A stretch of 34,625 nt of DNA from SCGC-AAA076-P13 sp963926355 (lineage in GTDB: Bacteria; Pseudomonadota; Gammaproteobacteria; Magnimaribacterales; D2472), in assembly GCA_963926355.1 (NCBI GenBank), contig CAWUWW010000025.1, positions 1 through 34,625 of the forward strand, written 5' to 3'. Below the pieces are notes generated by a model, which did no database searches, had not been told where the DNA came from, and saw only the letters and a list, made by a program, of their open reading frames with translations. A program made the position numbers and the translations under genes. This document shows, piece after piece, positions 8,588 through 17,100 of the stretch. Position 1 is the first letter of the stretch, and each line of letters opens with the position of its first letter.

Positions 8588-9982
8588 CTATTTAGTTTCT
8601 GCTCTCTCAGCAAGAATACCTGTACTTTGCTCTTCTAGAATACTCACTATTCCTCTCGCAGAAGACTGAGTGAAGGAATGAAGTAAACTTGTAGGAATAG
8701 CAACCAAAAGACCTAATACGGTAGTAACAAGAGCTTGTGATATACCCCCTGCCATTAACTTAGGATCACCAGTTCCGTATAATGTAATCATTTGGAAAGT
8801 TACAATCATACCTGTAACCGTTCCTAAAAGACCGGCTAAAGGCGCTATAACAGAGATAATTTTTATAAATCCTATTCCCTGATCAATTGCTGGTCTTTCT
8901 GCCATAATTGCTTCAGCTAATTTAAGTTCAAGCGTGTCGATATCTTTATTAAAGTTATCTTGACCTACTTTTAAAACTCTACCCAGAGGGTTAGAAGGGT
9001 CTGCTACCTTAGAATTCATTTGTTTTCTAACTGCAGTTCCAGTGTTAAATAGGCTATACAGCTTCCAGAATGAGAAAATAACAGCAACTAAACCTACTGC
9101 AATAATTGCATAACCAACTTCTCTTCCTTGAGCGGCTCTTTCCATTAAAGATGGTGTTTGAATAAGGTTAGCAAGCAGGCTTCCTCCAGTAGGGCCTGTT
9201 GGATCGACTCCAAACCTTACCTGTTCTCCAACTTCTGCATTTCCTACATTTTTAGCAGTTTTAGTAAACCTTCCTGCTGGCTGTCTTGGTAGAAATGCGT
9301 ATTGACCTTTTGACGTAGCATATTCTAAATATTTACCGTCACATACAGCATTAAATAAGCCAACTCTAGTTACGTTGCATTCTGAAGTTTCACCATCAAC
9401 ATCAATAACATTTGTAGTAAAAGACACAACCTCTCCACTAGCTATCATCTCTCTTTGAAGTTCATACCAAAGACCTTCAATTTCTCTAATTGTTGGCAGC
9501 TCAGTAGTTTCTGACATTTTACCTGTTAGGCTATTTAAGAAAGCAACTCTTTCCTGACCGTATTGAGCTCCAGTTAAGGATCCTGAGAACTGAACCGATG
9601 CTTCACCTGCAGAACTTTGCAAATGACCAAAAAGTTCAACAAGGGAGCCTAATTCTTTCTTATAGGCATCCTCCTTCACTCTTAAAATGTCTTCATTTTT
9701 TTTGTATTCTGTCTCTAAGGTATCTGCGATTTTCTCTTGACGAGCTAGCTCTCTTTTTTCAGCAGCCAAAATTGAAGCTTGCTTGTTCTTATTTGCTAGA
9801 AAGTTATCTTCTCTTTGTGTGTTTGCTGCTTGCTCTTTAGTTTTACCTTCTTTAACAAGGGCAAGTAAGGCCTCAACGGTAGATATTTCTACAACTTCCT
9901 CAGAGGTATCTTGAGCAAAAGCTAAGGAGCTTAAACCGAAGCAAAATGCTAATAAAAGTGGGATTATATATAAATTTCTCAT
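8588..9982 (-). CDS. ttpC: TtpC-like ExbB paralogue with a large periplasmic domain
   Basis: A 464-residue protein in which an ExbB/TolQ channel domain follows a large exported region. Signal peptide residues 1-23 (cleavage AFA-QD); long charged coiled coil at about 45-115; a periplasmic domain to about 285 with two cysteines (C202, C214); a membrane helix at about 289-309; then the MotA/TolQ/ExbB domain with APLAGLLGTVTGMIVTFQ at about 380-397 and a last helix at about 412-436. In Vibrio, TtpC is the fourth component required by the TonB2 complex, and the gene order here matches. The coiled coil may reach across the periplasm, which is inference. The start overlaps the DUF3450 stop as TAATG. 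Confidence 0.88.
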   Translation of the reverse strand: MRNLYIIPLLLAFCFGLSSLAFAQDTSEEVVEISTVEALLALVKEGKTKEQAANTQREDNFLANKNKQASILAAEKRELARQEKIADTLETEYKKNEDILRVKEDAYKKELGSLVELFGHLQSSAGEASVQFSGSLTGAQYGQERVAFLNSLTGKMSETTELPTIREIEGLWYELQREMIASGEVVSFTTNVIDVDGETSECNVTRVGLFNAVCDGKYLEYATSKGQYAFLPRQPAGRFTKTAKNVGNAEVGEQVRFGVDPTGPTGGSLLANLIQTPSLMERAAQGREVGYAIIAVGLVAVIFSFWKLYSLFNTGTAVRKQMNSKVADPSNPLGRVLKVGQDNFNKDIDTLELKLAEAIMAERPAIDQGIGFIKIISVIAPLAGLLGTVTGMIVTFQMITLYGTGDPKLMAGGISQALVTTVLGLLVAIPTSLLHSFTQSSARGIVSILEEQSTGILAERAETK

Positions 9983-10731
9983 TACACTTCTCCTTTGATG
10001 ACTGGCATCATTAGCATGTCAGTAGGAGCAAGCTTTTTAGCCATCCTTATGCCGTTTCTAATTGGTTTTCTATAGCTTCCAGGAAGGTCATCCCAAGCAC
10101 CAGTTTCGTTGTTCCATTTTCCGCTTGATTGCTCATCTTTTGTTTGGTAATACATACCAATTCTTCCAACTACTAATATATTTACAACAGTTCCATCTAA
10201 AAGAGTGTCTTCATACGTATCAATTTTTCTTCCGTACTCAGCCTCAATATTATAAGCTTCTAGAACTTGGCGCACCTGCTCAGAAGCAGTTACTTTTGGC
10301 TTAGCTAATGAAGATCTAACTAAATCAACTCTTTCTTGTCTTTCCTCTATTCTAAAAGGAGTATCTAAACCTATAAATGTTTCTAAACTTTCAAGCATTC
10401 TTTGAGCAAGAGGGGGAATCTGTCTTTGCATTACTACAACCTGAACAAGCTGATCGTCTAGCTTATCCATAAGATCTAATTGCGCTTGTATTTGGATTCT
10501 TTTTTGCTCGTTATATAAAATAAGGCCTTCTACTTGCTTAGCAACAGCCTTCCACTCGTTTACTATCTTGTCTGCCATTCTTTCTGTAACATTTATTTTC
10601 TCTTGCGAGACAGCAGATAACTCTTGATTTTCCCTACCTACCTCTAAGACACTTTCCATGTCTTGAGCATTGATAAAATTAGCGATAGAAAACAGAACAG
10701 CTAAATGAACTAAATTAAACTTCTTCATCAT
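9982..10731 (-). CDS. DUF3450 family periplasmic protein
   Basis: First gene of the TonB2-type operon; 249 residues from the chosen start. The ATG at 10731 follows a GGAG (10741-10738) by six bases, which favours it over the in-frame ATG at 10743, whose own codons contain that ribosome site. A signal peptide (MMKKFNLVHLAVLFSIANFI, cleavage near INA-QD) leads to a long helical, coiled-coil region rich in Glu, Gln and Lys up to about residue 130, then a compact C-terminal part (VVNILVVGRIGMYYQTKDEQ) typical of DUF3450. The family is repeatedly found before ttpC-exbB-exbD-tonB. The biochemical role is unknown; a periplasmic partner of TtpC is inferred from order and coiled coils. Confidence 0.85.
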   Translation of the reverse strand: MMKKFNLVHLAVLFSIANFINAQDMESVLEVGRENQELSAVSQEKINVTERMADKIVNEWKAVAKQVEGLILYNEQKRIQIQAQLDLMDKLDDQLVQVVVMQRQIPPLAQRMLESLETFIGLDTPFRIEERQERVDLVRSSLAKPKVTASEQVRQVLEAYNIEAEYGRKIDTYEDTLLDGTVVNILVVGRIGMYYQTKDEQSSGKWNNETGAWDDLPGSYRKPIRNGIRMAKKLAPTDMLMMPVIKGEV

Positions 10732-10754
10732 ATTAATCTCCATATGTGACCGAC

Positions 10755-10760
10755 ATATTA
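10755..10760 (-). promoter_or_regulatory. Candidate extended -10 promoter of the TonB2-type operon
   Basis: On the minus strand the spacer before DUF3450 reads TG-T-TAATAT, an extended -10 element. Transcription would start near 10748, leaving about 17 bases before the ATG at 10731 with the GGAG site in between. The -35 position (TTTTAT) is weak. The high A+T of the region means this is only a candidate. Confidence 0.35.
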
Positions 10761-10813
10761 ACAGTCAAAAAACATAAATAAAACATTTTTTAAGATATTA
10801 AAATTGCCAATGG

Positions 10814-10840
10814 TTATTATGAATACATACTTAATAATAA
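10814..10840. repeat. Imperfect 27-base palindrome upstream of the TonB2-type operon
   Basis: The outer ten bases of each arm (TTATTATGAA and TACTTAATAATAA region) are complementary at nearly every position around a centre at 10827. It lies about 55 bases upstream of the candidate -10, between the end of the DUF1295 gene and DUF3450. It could be an operator, for example for an iron- or nutrient-responsive regulator, or an AT-rich coincidence. It does not match a Fur box well. Confidence 0.3.
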
Positions 10841-10859
10841 ATATTGTATTTATTTTCTG

Positions 10860-11720
10860 CTATTTCAAACTAATAAATAACCTTGGGGTTGAAGATTTGT
10901 ATCTTTTATAACCTTCGTCGTTGCCCCACTTCTTCTCACTCCTTGCCTCAAGCATTCTTACTCCGCTTACATAAACCAATAAAAGATAAGTAAATATTGG
11001 AGATATTAAAGTTAAGTATTGCCATCCGCTAAGAGATGAAAATGACATAACGGCAACTCCCAGCCAAAGAAGAATCTCTCCAAAATAATTGGGGTGTCTT
11101 GATCTAGCCCAAAGGCCAGTTGTTATAAAACTATCTTTATTGCTTTCTATAGATCTAAATTTAGATTTCTGGTTATCTGCAATAATTTCAATTACAAAAC
11201 CTGAAATAAATAATGCTAAGCCTAGGAAAAAGAAAAGGTTCAGAATCATTCCGCTTTCTGAAGACATCGCTGTTAAGGCACACATGGAGCATAAGGAAAC
11301 CCAAAGACCTTGAAGTGTCCAAGTCATAAAAAACCTTGAAGCAGAGGGTTTAATACTTCTAAATCTTTTATCTTCGCCGTCTTTTTTAATTCTTATAAAT
11401 AGGAAAGTTCCCAGTCTAATAGCCCAGCTAGATATTAAAAGAACAATAATAACGTTTCCAATATTCGCCCAGTTCGTTAATATCAATCCATTCGATGAGC
11501 CTATAAGAGTAAACCAAATTACCGTTATATAAGTAATGCTTCCTATTAAATCATAGAATTTTTCAGTCTGAAAAACATATGCTGGAATAAAAGCAATCCA
11601 CTGTATTGAAAATGCAATAAAAACTGCTTGAAGAACTAAAGAACTCCCTGAAGCATTTGCTAAAGCAATAGCAATAACAAAAACTAGAACTGATATAATT
11701 ATATTAATTATCGCATTCAT
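10860..11720 (-). CDS. DUF1295 / steroid 5-alpha-reductase-like membrane protein
   Basis: An integral membrane protein of 286 residues with about seven hydrophobic segments. The C-terminal signature SRHPNYFGEILLWLG, followed by EARSEKKWGNDEGYKRYKSS, is that of the DUF1295 / isoprenylcysteine-methyltransferase and steroid-reductase superfamily, in which this loop binds a nucleotide cofactor. The start at 11720 is chosen because it shares a base with the preceding peptidase stop (TAATG); an ATG 18 bases earlier would lie inside the peptidase. An NADPH-dependent double-bond reductase acting on a lipid or sterol-like substrate is the usual guess; the substrate cannot be told from sequence. Confidence 0.85.
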   Translation of the reverse strand: MNAIINIIISVLVFVIAIALANASGSSLVLQAVFIAFSIQWIAFIPAYVFQTEKFYDLIGSITYITVIWFTLIGSSNGLILTNWANIGNVIIVLLISSWAIRLGTFLFIRIKKDGEDKRFRSIKPSASRFFMTWTLQGLWVSLCSMCALTAMSSESGMILNLFFFLGLALFISGFVIEIIADNQKSKFRSIESNKDSFITTGLWARSRHPNYFGEILLWLGVAVMSFSSLSGWQYLTLISPIFTYLLLVYVSGVRMLEARSEKKWGNDEGYKRYKSSTPRLFISLK

Positions 11721-13534
11721 TAGCCGCCCCAACCGCATGCCCTATTCTCATTTTGCTCATCAAGCCACTCTTTTAATGGGCGATAGTAATTCATTACTGA
11801 AGTCCCGCTAAGCTCTCTTGTACCTGTAATTTTTTCAAAAGAATCCTGCCAAGGAACGCTTTGACCCATTGCCATAGTTGCAATTATTTTTTCTCCAGCT
11901 TCTGCATTTCCGTAAATAGAGCATTCATGAAGCGGGCCAGAAAAGCCCATTTCATTACAAAGAGATTCATGGAATTGATACTGCATGATTCTTGCAAGAT
12001 AATATCTTGTATATGGAGTGTTACCTGGAATATGGTATTTAGCTCCTGGATCAAAATAGTCTTCCGATCTCTTAACTGGCGATGTGATACCTTGATAAGA
12101 TTCTCTAAGATCCCACCAAGATTGATTCAAGTTATCCTCAGTAATATCTCCATTAAAAACGCCTGATCTCCATTTATCTAGCATTAAAGCCCAGGGTATT
12201 ACAACCACGCCTTCCAAGGCTTGCTTCATTAATAAGCCTACTGCATCAGTCTTTGCGCTCTCTGCTTCGGCTTTTGATATAAACCCAATTTTATTTAAAT
12301 AGTCAGGCGTGATAGATAAGGTTAATAGGTCTCCGAATGCCTCATGAAAGCCGTCATTGGCTCCGCCTTGAAATAATGTAGGTAAATGGTTATATGCTTG
12401 ATAATAAAAGATATGTCCTAGTTCATGATGAATAGTAATGAAATCTTCTTCATTTTTTTCAATACACATTTTGATTCTTAAATCATTACTTTCTGGATCA
12501 AGATTCCACGCCGAAGCATGACATACTACTTTCCTATCTTCGGGCTTGATAAATAATGAGCGCTCCCAAAAGGAATCGGGAAGAGATTCAAACCCCATTG
12601 ATAAAAAGAAGTTTTCGGCTAACTCAACCATTTCTTTTTCATTAATTTCTTTATCGTTGATAATTTGAGTTACATCTACTGAGTTACTACTAGCCTCGGT
12701 GTAAGCTATGTCATAAATATTACCCCATGACTGGCCCCACATATTGCCAAGTAAATGAACTGGCAATGGTCCTGTTAGGGGAACTTCCTCATCTCCGTAT
12801 TTAGAATTAAGCTGACTTCTTACATGGCAATGCAATGCTTCATATAAAGGTTTGACTTCTTCCCAAACTCTATCAGTTTCATTTAAAAAATTATCTGCTG
12901 GCATATCGTATTTACTGAACCATAAATCACTCAATCCATCAAAACCTAAATCTTGTGAGCCCTGGTTCCCAATTTCTACCATCCTCATATACATTGGCTT
13001 CATTGGCTTTCCAATTTCATGCCATCCAGTCCATGCTTTTAATAACTCATCAGGGTCACGAGAAGAATCAATAATATTTTCAAAAGCTTCCAGATCTAGA
13101 CAGGTTCCATCTTCATAACAGTGCTGACCACTTCCATACATAGCTTCAAGTTTTGTAGAAATCTGAGAAAGTTCTCCGGCCAAGCCTTCATCAAAAGGAG
13201 GTGGCATCACAAATGAGCTTTTTAAAAGTTCTAGTTTTCTTCTATCAGCTACAGATACTTTTAAGTTATTAAAAGTTGATGCTTTTCTTGATGTCTCTAA
13301 GGCTTTTAATGTATTGCGCTTTCCGAAGTCAGCAACTACTTTTTGAGAATCATAATTAATGAAATTAGATCCGATCCAATAAGCGGAATTTGCTATTGGG
13401 CCCTCAATTTTATTCTCTTCCTCAACAGAAGCTAAAAATAAATCTAGTTCATCTAAAGATTGAGATTGTTCGCCACTTGGGGCGCAAGAAGTTACAATTG
13501 CACCAATGGCAATTAATATAAATAATTTTTTCAT
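11720..13534 (-). CDS. M2-family peptidyl-dipeptidase (ACE-like), lipoprotein
   Basis: Zinc metallopeptidase related to angiotensin-converting enzyme, expected to release dipeptides from peptide C-termini. 604 residues. The N-terminus KKLFILIAIGAIVTSC ends in a lipobox (VTSC, C17), so it is probably a periplasmic lipoprotein. The zinc site is HELGH at 370-374, with the third ligand E398 in GFHEAFGD; the 28-residue spacing from first His to Glu equals that of human ACE. The C-terminal half has the M2 block SPVKRSEDYFDPGAKYHIPG. An AGGA sequence about seven bases before the ATG serves as ribosome site. A role in using dissolved peptides fits a marine heterotroph. Coupled by TAATG to the DUF1295 gene. 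Confidence 0.93.
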   Translation of the reverse strand: MKKLFILIAIGAIVTSCAPSGEQSQSLDELDLFLASVEEENKIEGPIANSAYWIGSNFINYDSQKVVADFGKRNTLKALETSRKASTFNNLKVSVADRRKLELLKSSFVMPPPFDEGLAGELSQISTKLEAMYGSGQHCYEDGTCLDLEAFENIIDSSRDPDELLKAWTGWHEIGKPMKPMYMRMVEIGNQGSQDLGFDGLSDLWFSKYDMPADNFLNETDRVWEEVKPLYEALHCHVRSQLNSKYGDEEVPLTGPLPVHLLGNMWGQSWGNIYDIAYTEASSNSVDVTQIINDKEINEKEMVELAENFFLSMGFESLPDSFWERSLFIKPEDRKVVCHASAWNLDPESNDLRIKMCIEKNEEDFITIHHELGHIFYYQAYNHLPTLFQGGANDGFHEAFGDLLTLSITPDYLNKIGFISKAEAESAKTDAVGLLMKQALEGVVVIPWALMLDKWRSGVFNGDITEDNLNQSWWDLRESYQGITSPVKRSEDYFDPGAKYHIPGNTPYTRYYLARIMQYQFHESLCNEMGFSGPLHECSIYGNAEAGEKIIATMAMGQSVPWQDSFEKITGTRELSGTSVMNYYRPLKEWLDEQNENRACGWGG

Positions 13535-13582
13535 AGTTTTCCTCGATTGCTATTTATAAAATAACATAAAAAAATATTCAAA

Positions 13583-14146
13583 ATGAAAATTTCTACTAAT
13601 CAATTTAAAAATGGAACCAAGCTTTTAATAGATAACTCACCTTGCTCAATAATAGAGCATGAGTTTCATAAGCCAGGGAAAGGGCAAGCTGTTATGAGGG
13701 TAAAATATAAAAACTTGCTCACTGGAAATACTAACGATAAAACGTTCAAGTCTGGTGAGTCTGCAGAAACTGCTGACGTAGATCATAAAGATATGGAATT
13801 CCTATATACAGATGGAGAGTCCTGGCATTTCATGGACTCTACTACATTTGAACAAATTGAAATTGGATCTTCCGAAATGGGCGACGCAAAGAAATGGCTA
13901 TCGGGGCAGGAACTGTGCCAAATTGTTCTATGGAATGAGCGACCGATTCTTGTAGACCCTCCTGTAATAGTCGAGCTTAAGATTACAAGCTCAGAGCCAG
14001 GAGTTAAGGGGGATACTGTTTCCGGTGCAACAAAACCTGCTGAATTAGAAACAGGAGTTATAGTCCAAGTGCCTTTGTTTGTTAATGAAGGTGAGATAGT
14101 TAAGGTAGATACTAGAAACGAGAGCTATGTAGGAAGAGCAAAGTAA
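13583..14146 (+). CDS. efp: Translation elongation factor P
   Basis: Binds the ribosome between P and E sites and relieves stalling at polyproline. 187 residues, three beta-barrel domains. The modifiable lysine is K33 in the loop FHKPGKGQAVMRVK (K34 in E. coli, where EpmA/EpmB add beta-lysine). The conserved blocks TFKSGESAETADV, YTDGESWHFMD and GDTVSGATKPAELETG follow. No modification gene (epmA, epmB, earP) is in the window; lysine at this place points to the EpmA route rather than the arginine/EarP route. It is divergent from the M2 peptidase gene across 48 bases, and its stop shares a base with the argS start. Confidence 0.96.
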   Translation: MKISTNQFKNGTKLLIDNSPCSIIEHEFHKPGKGQAVMRVKYKNLLTGNTNDKTFKSGESAETADVDHKDMEFLYTDGESWHFMDSTTFEQIEIGSSEMGDAKKWLSGQELCQIVLWNERPILVDPPVIVELKITSSEPGVKGDTVSGATKPAELETGVIVQVPLFVNEGEIVKVDTRNESYVGRAK

Positions 14147-15888
14147 TGATTGAAAGTATTAATTTAGAGATAGACAGTTTTCTATCCTTAATACCAAATA
14201 TTAGCAGAGAGCAGGCTAAATCTATTAAACATAAGTACTCATCTAATGTAACTGATGATTTATCTAAGGGGCACATAACCACAAACGTATGCATGATTGC
14301 TGCCAGTATCCTTAAAACGAACCCAAAAGAACTTGCTTCTGGGTTAGAGCAAAAACTAACTCTTTTAGACAGATATGAAAAAGTAGAATCCGCTGGCCCG
14401 GGCTTTATAAATATAACTTTAAAAAGGTCCGATTTTCTTTTGGCTGTCCAGGAAGCCAACCTTCATCTTGAAGATTTTGGAAAATCTGAAAAAAATAAAG
14501 GTAAATCTATACAAATAGAGTTTGTCTCTGCAAATCCAACAGGCCCATTGCATGTTGGCCATGGAAGAGGCGCTGCCTATGGAGATTCATTGGCCAGGAT
14601 TCTAAAATCATCTGGATATAGAGTAGAAAAAGAATATTATATAAATGATGCTGGGAGACAGATAGATATATTAACAGCTAGTGTTTTTATTAGAATATAT
14701 CAGAGGGGATTTGCAGATTTTTTTCCTCAAAATGGATACAAAGGCTCTTATATATCTGAAATTGGCAACGCATTCGTTTTAAAAAATACTATTCAAGATA
14801 TAAATGTCTTGCCATATATTCAAAATCTTCCAGATGATGATGAGAAAGAGATAGACGAAATTATTCTTAGACTCCAAAACAGTCAAGAAGATTTGTGGCT
14901 AGCCATTAAAGACTTTGCTCTAGAGGAAGTCCTTAGCTCAATAAGAAAAGATCTTAAATCATTTAATGTTTCATTTGATCATTGGTTTTATGAATCTACT
15001 CTTGGGAGTGTTTCTGATAAAGATTCACAAATCACCTCATCCATTGATAAGCTAAAAACCAAGCAGTTAACATATGAAGAAGGCGGAGCATTATGGCTAA
15101 ATACTAATTCCACAGGAGATGATAAAAATAGAGTCCTTATAAGAGAGGATGGAAGAGCAACTTATTTTGCTTCTGATATCGCCTATCACAAGGACAAAAT
15201 TGACAGAGGTTTTGATAAGTTAATTAATGTTTGGGGTGCAGATCACCATGGATATATAAAAAGAATTGAGGCCTCAATGGAAGGCCTTGGATTTAATAAA
15301 GAAAGATTGAATGTTCAGCTAGTTCAATTCGCAAATCTTTTTAAAGACGGTAAAAAAGTTAAAATGTCGACAAGATCTGGGGAGTTTTTTTCCTTAAGTG
15401 ACTTGATAAATGAAATAGGAACTGATGCCTCGCGATTTTATTACCTTTCAAAGCAAGCCGATCAACATTTAGATTTTGATATCAATTTAGCTAAGTCTGA
15501 TAGCAAAGAAAATATCTTTTATTACATACAGTATGCTCATGCAAGAATATTTTCATTACAAAAAAAGTATCTAGAAAATCATTCTGATTACCCGTTAAAT
15601 GCTGAAACTATAATAAGTGGTTCTTATACTTCGTGTGATAAGTTAATTCATGAAATAAATAAATATCCTGAGATAGTCTTAAGAGCATCAGCATTACTTC
15701 AACCTCATATAATAATATTTTATCTTAGAGATTTTGCTCATACATTTCATAGTTTTTATAATGATAATCATGTATTTACAGAGTCTGAAGAGAATATTAA
15801 ATCTATTATTTACTGCCTAAATGCTTCAAAAATGGTTCTCTCAAACGGCCTTGGTCTTCTTGGAATTAGCCCTATGGAAAAAATGTAA
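14146..15888 (+). CDS. argS: Arginyl-tRNA synthetase
   Basis: Class I synthetase that charges tRNA-Arg. 580 residues. It has the N-terminal Add1 domain, then the HIGH-type motif HVGH at 136-139 within VSANPTGPLHVGHGRGAAYG, the KMSKS-like KMSTRSGEF, and a C-terminal DALR anticodon-binding domain (residues about 455-580, YYIQYAHARIFSLQKKY onward). The start overlaps efp as TAATG and the end is seven bases before the SPOR-domain gene, so it is part of the long co-directional run. Confidence 0.97.
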   Translation: MIESINLEIDSFLSLIPNISREQAKSIKHKYSSNVTDDLSKGHITTNVCMIAASILKTNPKELASGLEQKLTLLDRYEKVESAGPGFINITLKRSDFLLAVQEANLHLEDFGKSEKNKGKSIQIEFVSANPTGPLHVGHGRGAAYGDSLARILKSSGYRVEKEYYINDAGRQIDILTASVFIRIYQRGFADFFPQNGYKGSYISEIGNAFVLKNTIQDINVLPYIQNLPDDDEKEIDEIILRLQNSQEDLWLAIKDFALEEVLSSIRKDLKSFNVSFDHWFYESTLGSVSDKDSQITSSIDKLKTKQLTYEEGGALWLNTNSTGDDKNRVLIREDGRATYFASDIAYHKDKIDRGFDKLINVWGADHHGYIKRIEASMEGLGFNKERLNVQLVQFANLFKDGKKVKMSTRSGEFFSLSDLINEIGTDASRFYYLSKQADQHLDFDINLAKSDSKENIFYYIQYAHARIFSLQKKYLENHSDYPLNAETIISGSYTSCDKLIHEINKYPEIVLRASALLQPHIIIFYLRDFAHTFHSFYNDNHVFTESEENIKSIIYCLNASKMVLSNGLGLLGISPMEKM

Positions 15889-15895
15889 TATTGAT

Positions 15896-16429
15896 ATGAA
15901 AGATTTTGCAAACAGAGGGTCGTCAAATAGGAATACCAGAGCTCTAAAGAAAAATAAATTTAGATCAAAAAAAAGGAGTATCCAAGTTTTTACTCCCATT
16001 ACGATCATGGCTCTCATTTTTATCTCAGCTTTCTTAGTCTCCATCTCATATCTATATTTTGATACTGATATTAAAAATATTGAGCCAAGAATAGATACAA
16101 ATAAAGTAACAATAGATTTTCCAACTTCCTTAATGAACGGGTCTGTTTTAATTGAAGCTGATATAAGTAGCAATTTACTATCTTGTGACTATTTCGTACA
16201 AATAGGGGCCTATGGAAATAAAAAATATGCATACGAGGCAGAAAATAGTCTTAAAGAGATAGAGTTTATTTCAATTAATGAAATCTATAGCAGCTCTAAT
16301 CCTGGAAAAATTCTTTTTAGTGTTCTTAGCGGACCCTACCCCAATAGATCTGCTGCAAATAATGCAAAAGAAAAAATTACAAAAAAAGGCTTTGACCCCC
16401 AGCTAAGAACTCTATGCAAAAAGAACTAG
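15896..16429 (+). CDS. SPOR-domain membrane protein (FtsN-like)
   Basis: A 177-residue bitopic protein. A basic cytoplasmic N-terminus (KKNKFRSKKRS) leads to one membrane helix at about 37-58 (TPITIMALIFISAFLVSISY), a linker, and a C-terminal SPOR domain beginning CDYFVQIGAYGNKKYAYEAE and ending before the stop. SPOR domains bind denuded glycan strands at the division septum. The ATG at 15896 is chosen because the frame upstream only reads the end of argS and this start gives the expected positively charged N-terminus. Placement directly after argS is common for FtsN-like SPOR proteins in gammaproteobacteria. It may be the cell's FtsN, but sequence alone cannot separate FtsN from other SPOR proteins. 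Confidence 0.85.
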   Translation: MKDFANRGSSNRNTRALKKNKFRSKKRSIQVFTPITIMALIFISAFLVSISYLYFDTDIKNIEPRIDTNKVTIDFPTSLMNGSVLIEADISSNLLSCDYFVQIGAYGNKKYAYEAENSLKEIEFISINEIYSSSNPGKILFSVLSGPYPNRSAANNAKEKITKKGFDPQLRTLCKKN

Positions 16430-17100
16430 AAAATAATTTAAACCTTGTTAATTTAAGCATTGAAGCGGCATGCCGTTCAGTTGATGTTAATTCTAAAGAT
16501 ATCTTATTGGTAGCTGTCTCCAAGAAGAAAAGCTTAGACTGCATCAAGGCTGCTATAGAGATTGGAGTTACAGACTTTGGTGAAAATTATTCACAGGAGC
16601 TTCAAGAAAAATCAGAAGAGCTGGCTCTTCATAAGATATCTTGGCATTTTATCGGCCCCATTCAATCCAATAAAATTAAATCTATTGCAAGACATGCTAA
16701 TTGGGTGCATTCGTTAGACAGGGAGAGTGTTGTTCAAAAATTAAATGCCAATTGCGCAATGCTTAAAAAGACTATTAACGGACTTATACAAGTCAATATA
16801 TCAAACGAGGAATCGAAAAGTGGTATTGCTCCTGACGAAATGGAAAACTTTGCAAAGTTTGTAAATTCAATGGAAAATATTAACTTAAAAGGTCTAATGG
16901 TTCTCCCGAAAATTACTGATGACGTTGAAGAAACAAAATTAATGATGAGAAGATCAAAAGAATTGCATGTTAAGTTGATTAAGTTATATCCCGATGCTTC
17001 ACACCTTTCCATGGGGACGACATCAGACTTTCAAATAGCCATTGAGTGTGGGTCAAATATGCTTAGAATTGGTGAGCTTATTTTTGGAAAAAGGTTATGA
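16414..17100 (+). CDS. yggS: PLP homeostasis protein, YggS/PROSC family
   Basis: Single-domain fold-type III PLP-binding protein (228 residues) that buffers pyridoxal phosphate; it has no known catalysis. The PLP lysine is K37 in LLVAVSKKKS. Other family blocks are FGENYSQELQEK, WHFIGPIQSNKIKSI, KGLMVLPKI and the phosphate-binding end NMLRIGELIFGKR. It starts 16 bases inside the SPOR gene and its stop overlaps proC as ATGA. A yggS-proC-yggT order is classical and reflects shared vitamin B6 and amino-acid metabolism. Confidence 0.95.
   Translation: MQKELENNLNLVNLSIEAACRSVDVNSKDILLVAVSKKKSLDCIKAAIEIGVTDFGENYSQELQEKSEELALHKISWHFIGPIQSNKIKSIARHANWVHSLDRESVVQKLNANCAMLKKTINGLIQVNISNEESKSGIAPDEMENFAKFVNSMENINLKGLMVLPKITDDVEETKLMMRRSKELHVKLIKLYPDASHLSMGTTSDFQIAIECGSNMLRIGELIFGKRL

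Noticed and set aside
10814..10840. The palindrome before the TonB2-type operon as a Fur box
   Set aside because: It lacks the GATAAT-type hexamers in the right spacing; kept only as an unnamed inverted repeat.
11721..11738. A start for the DUF1295 gene 18 bases earlier
   Set aside because: It lies in the peptidase coding sequence, while the ATG at 11720 forms the TAATG coupling used at other junctions here.
15821..15895. An upstream start for the SPOR gene
   Set aside because: It lies inside argS and adds residues unrelated to the family; the ATG at 15896 gives a basic cytoplasmic tail before the membrane helix.
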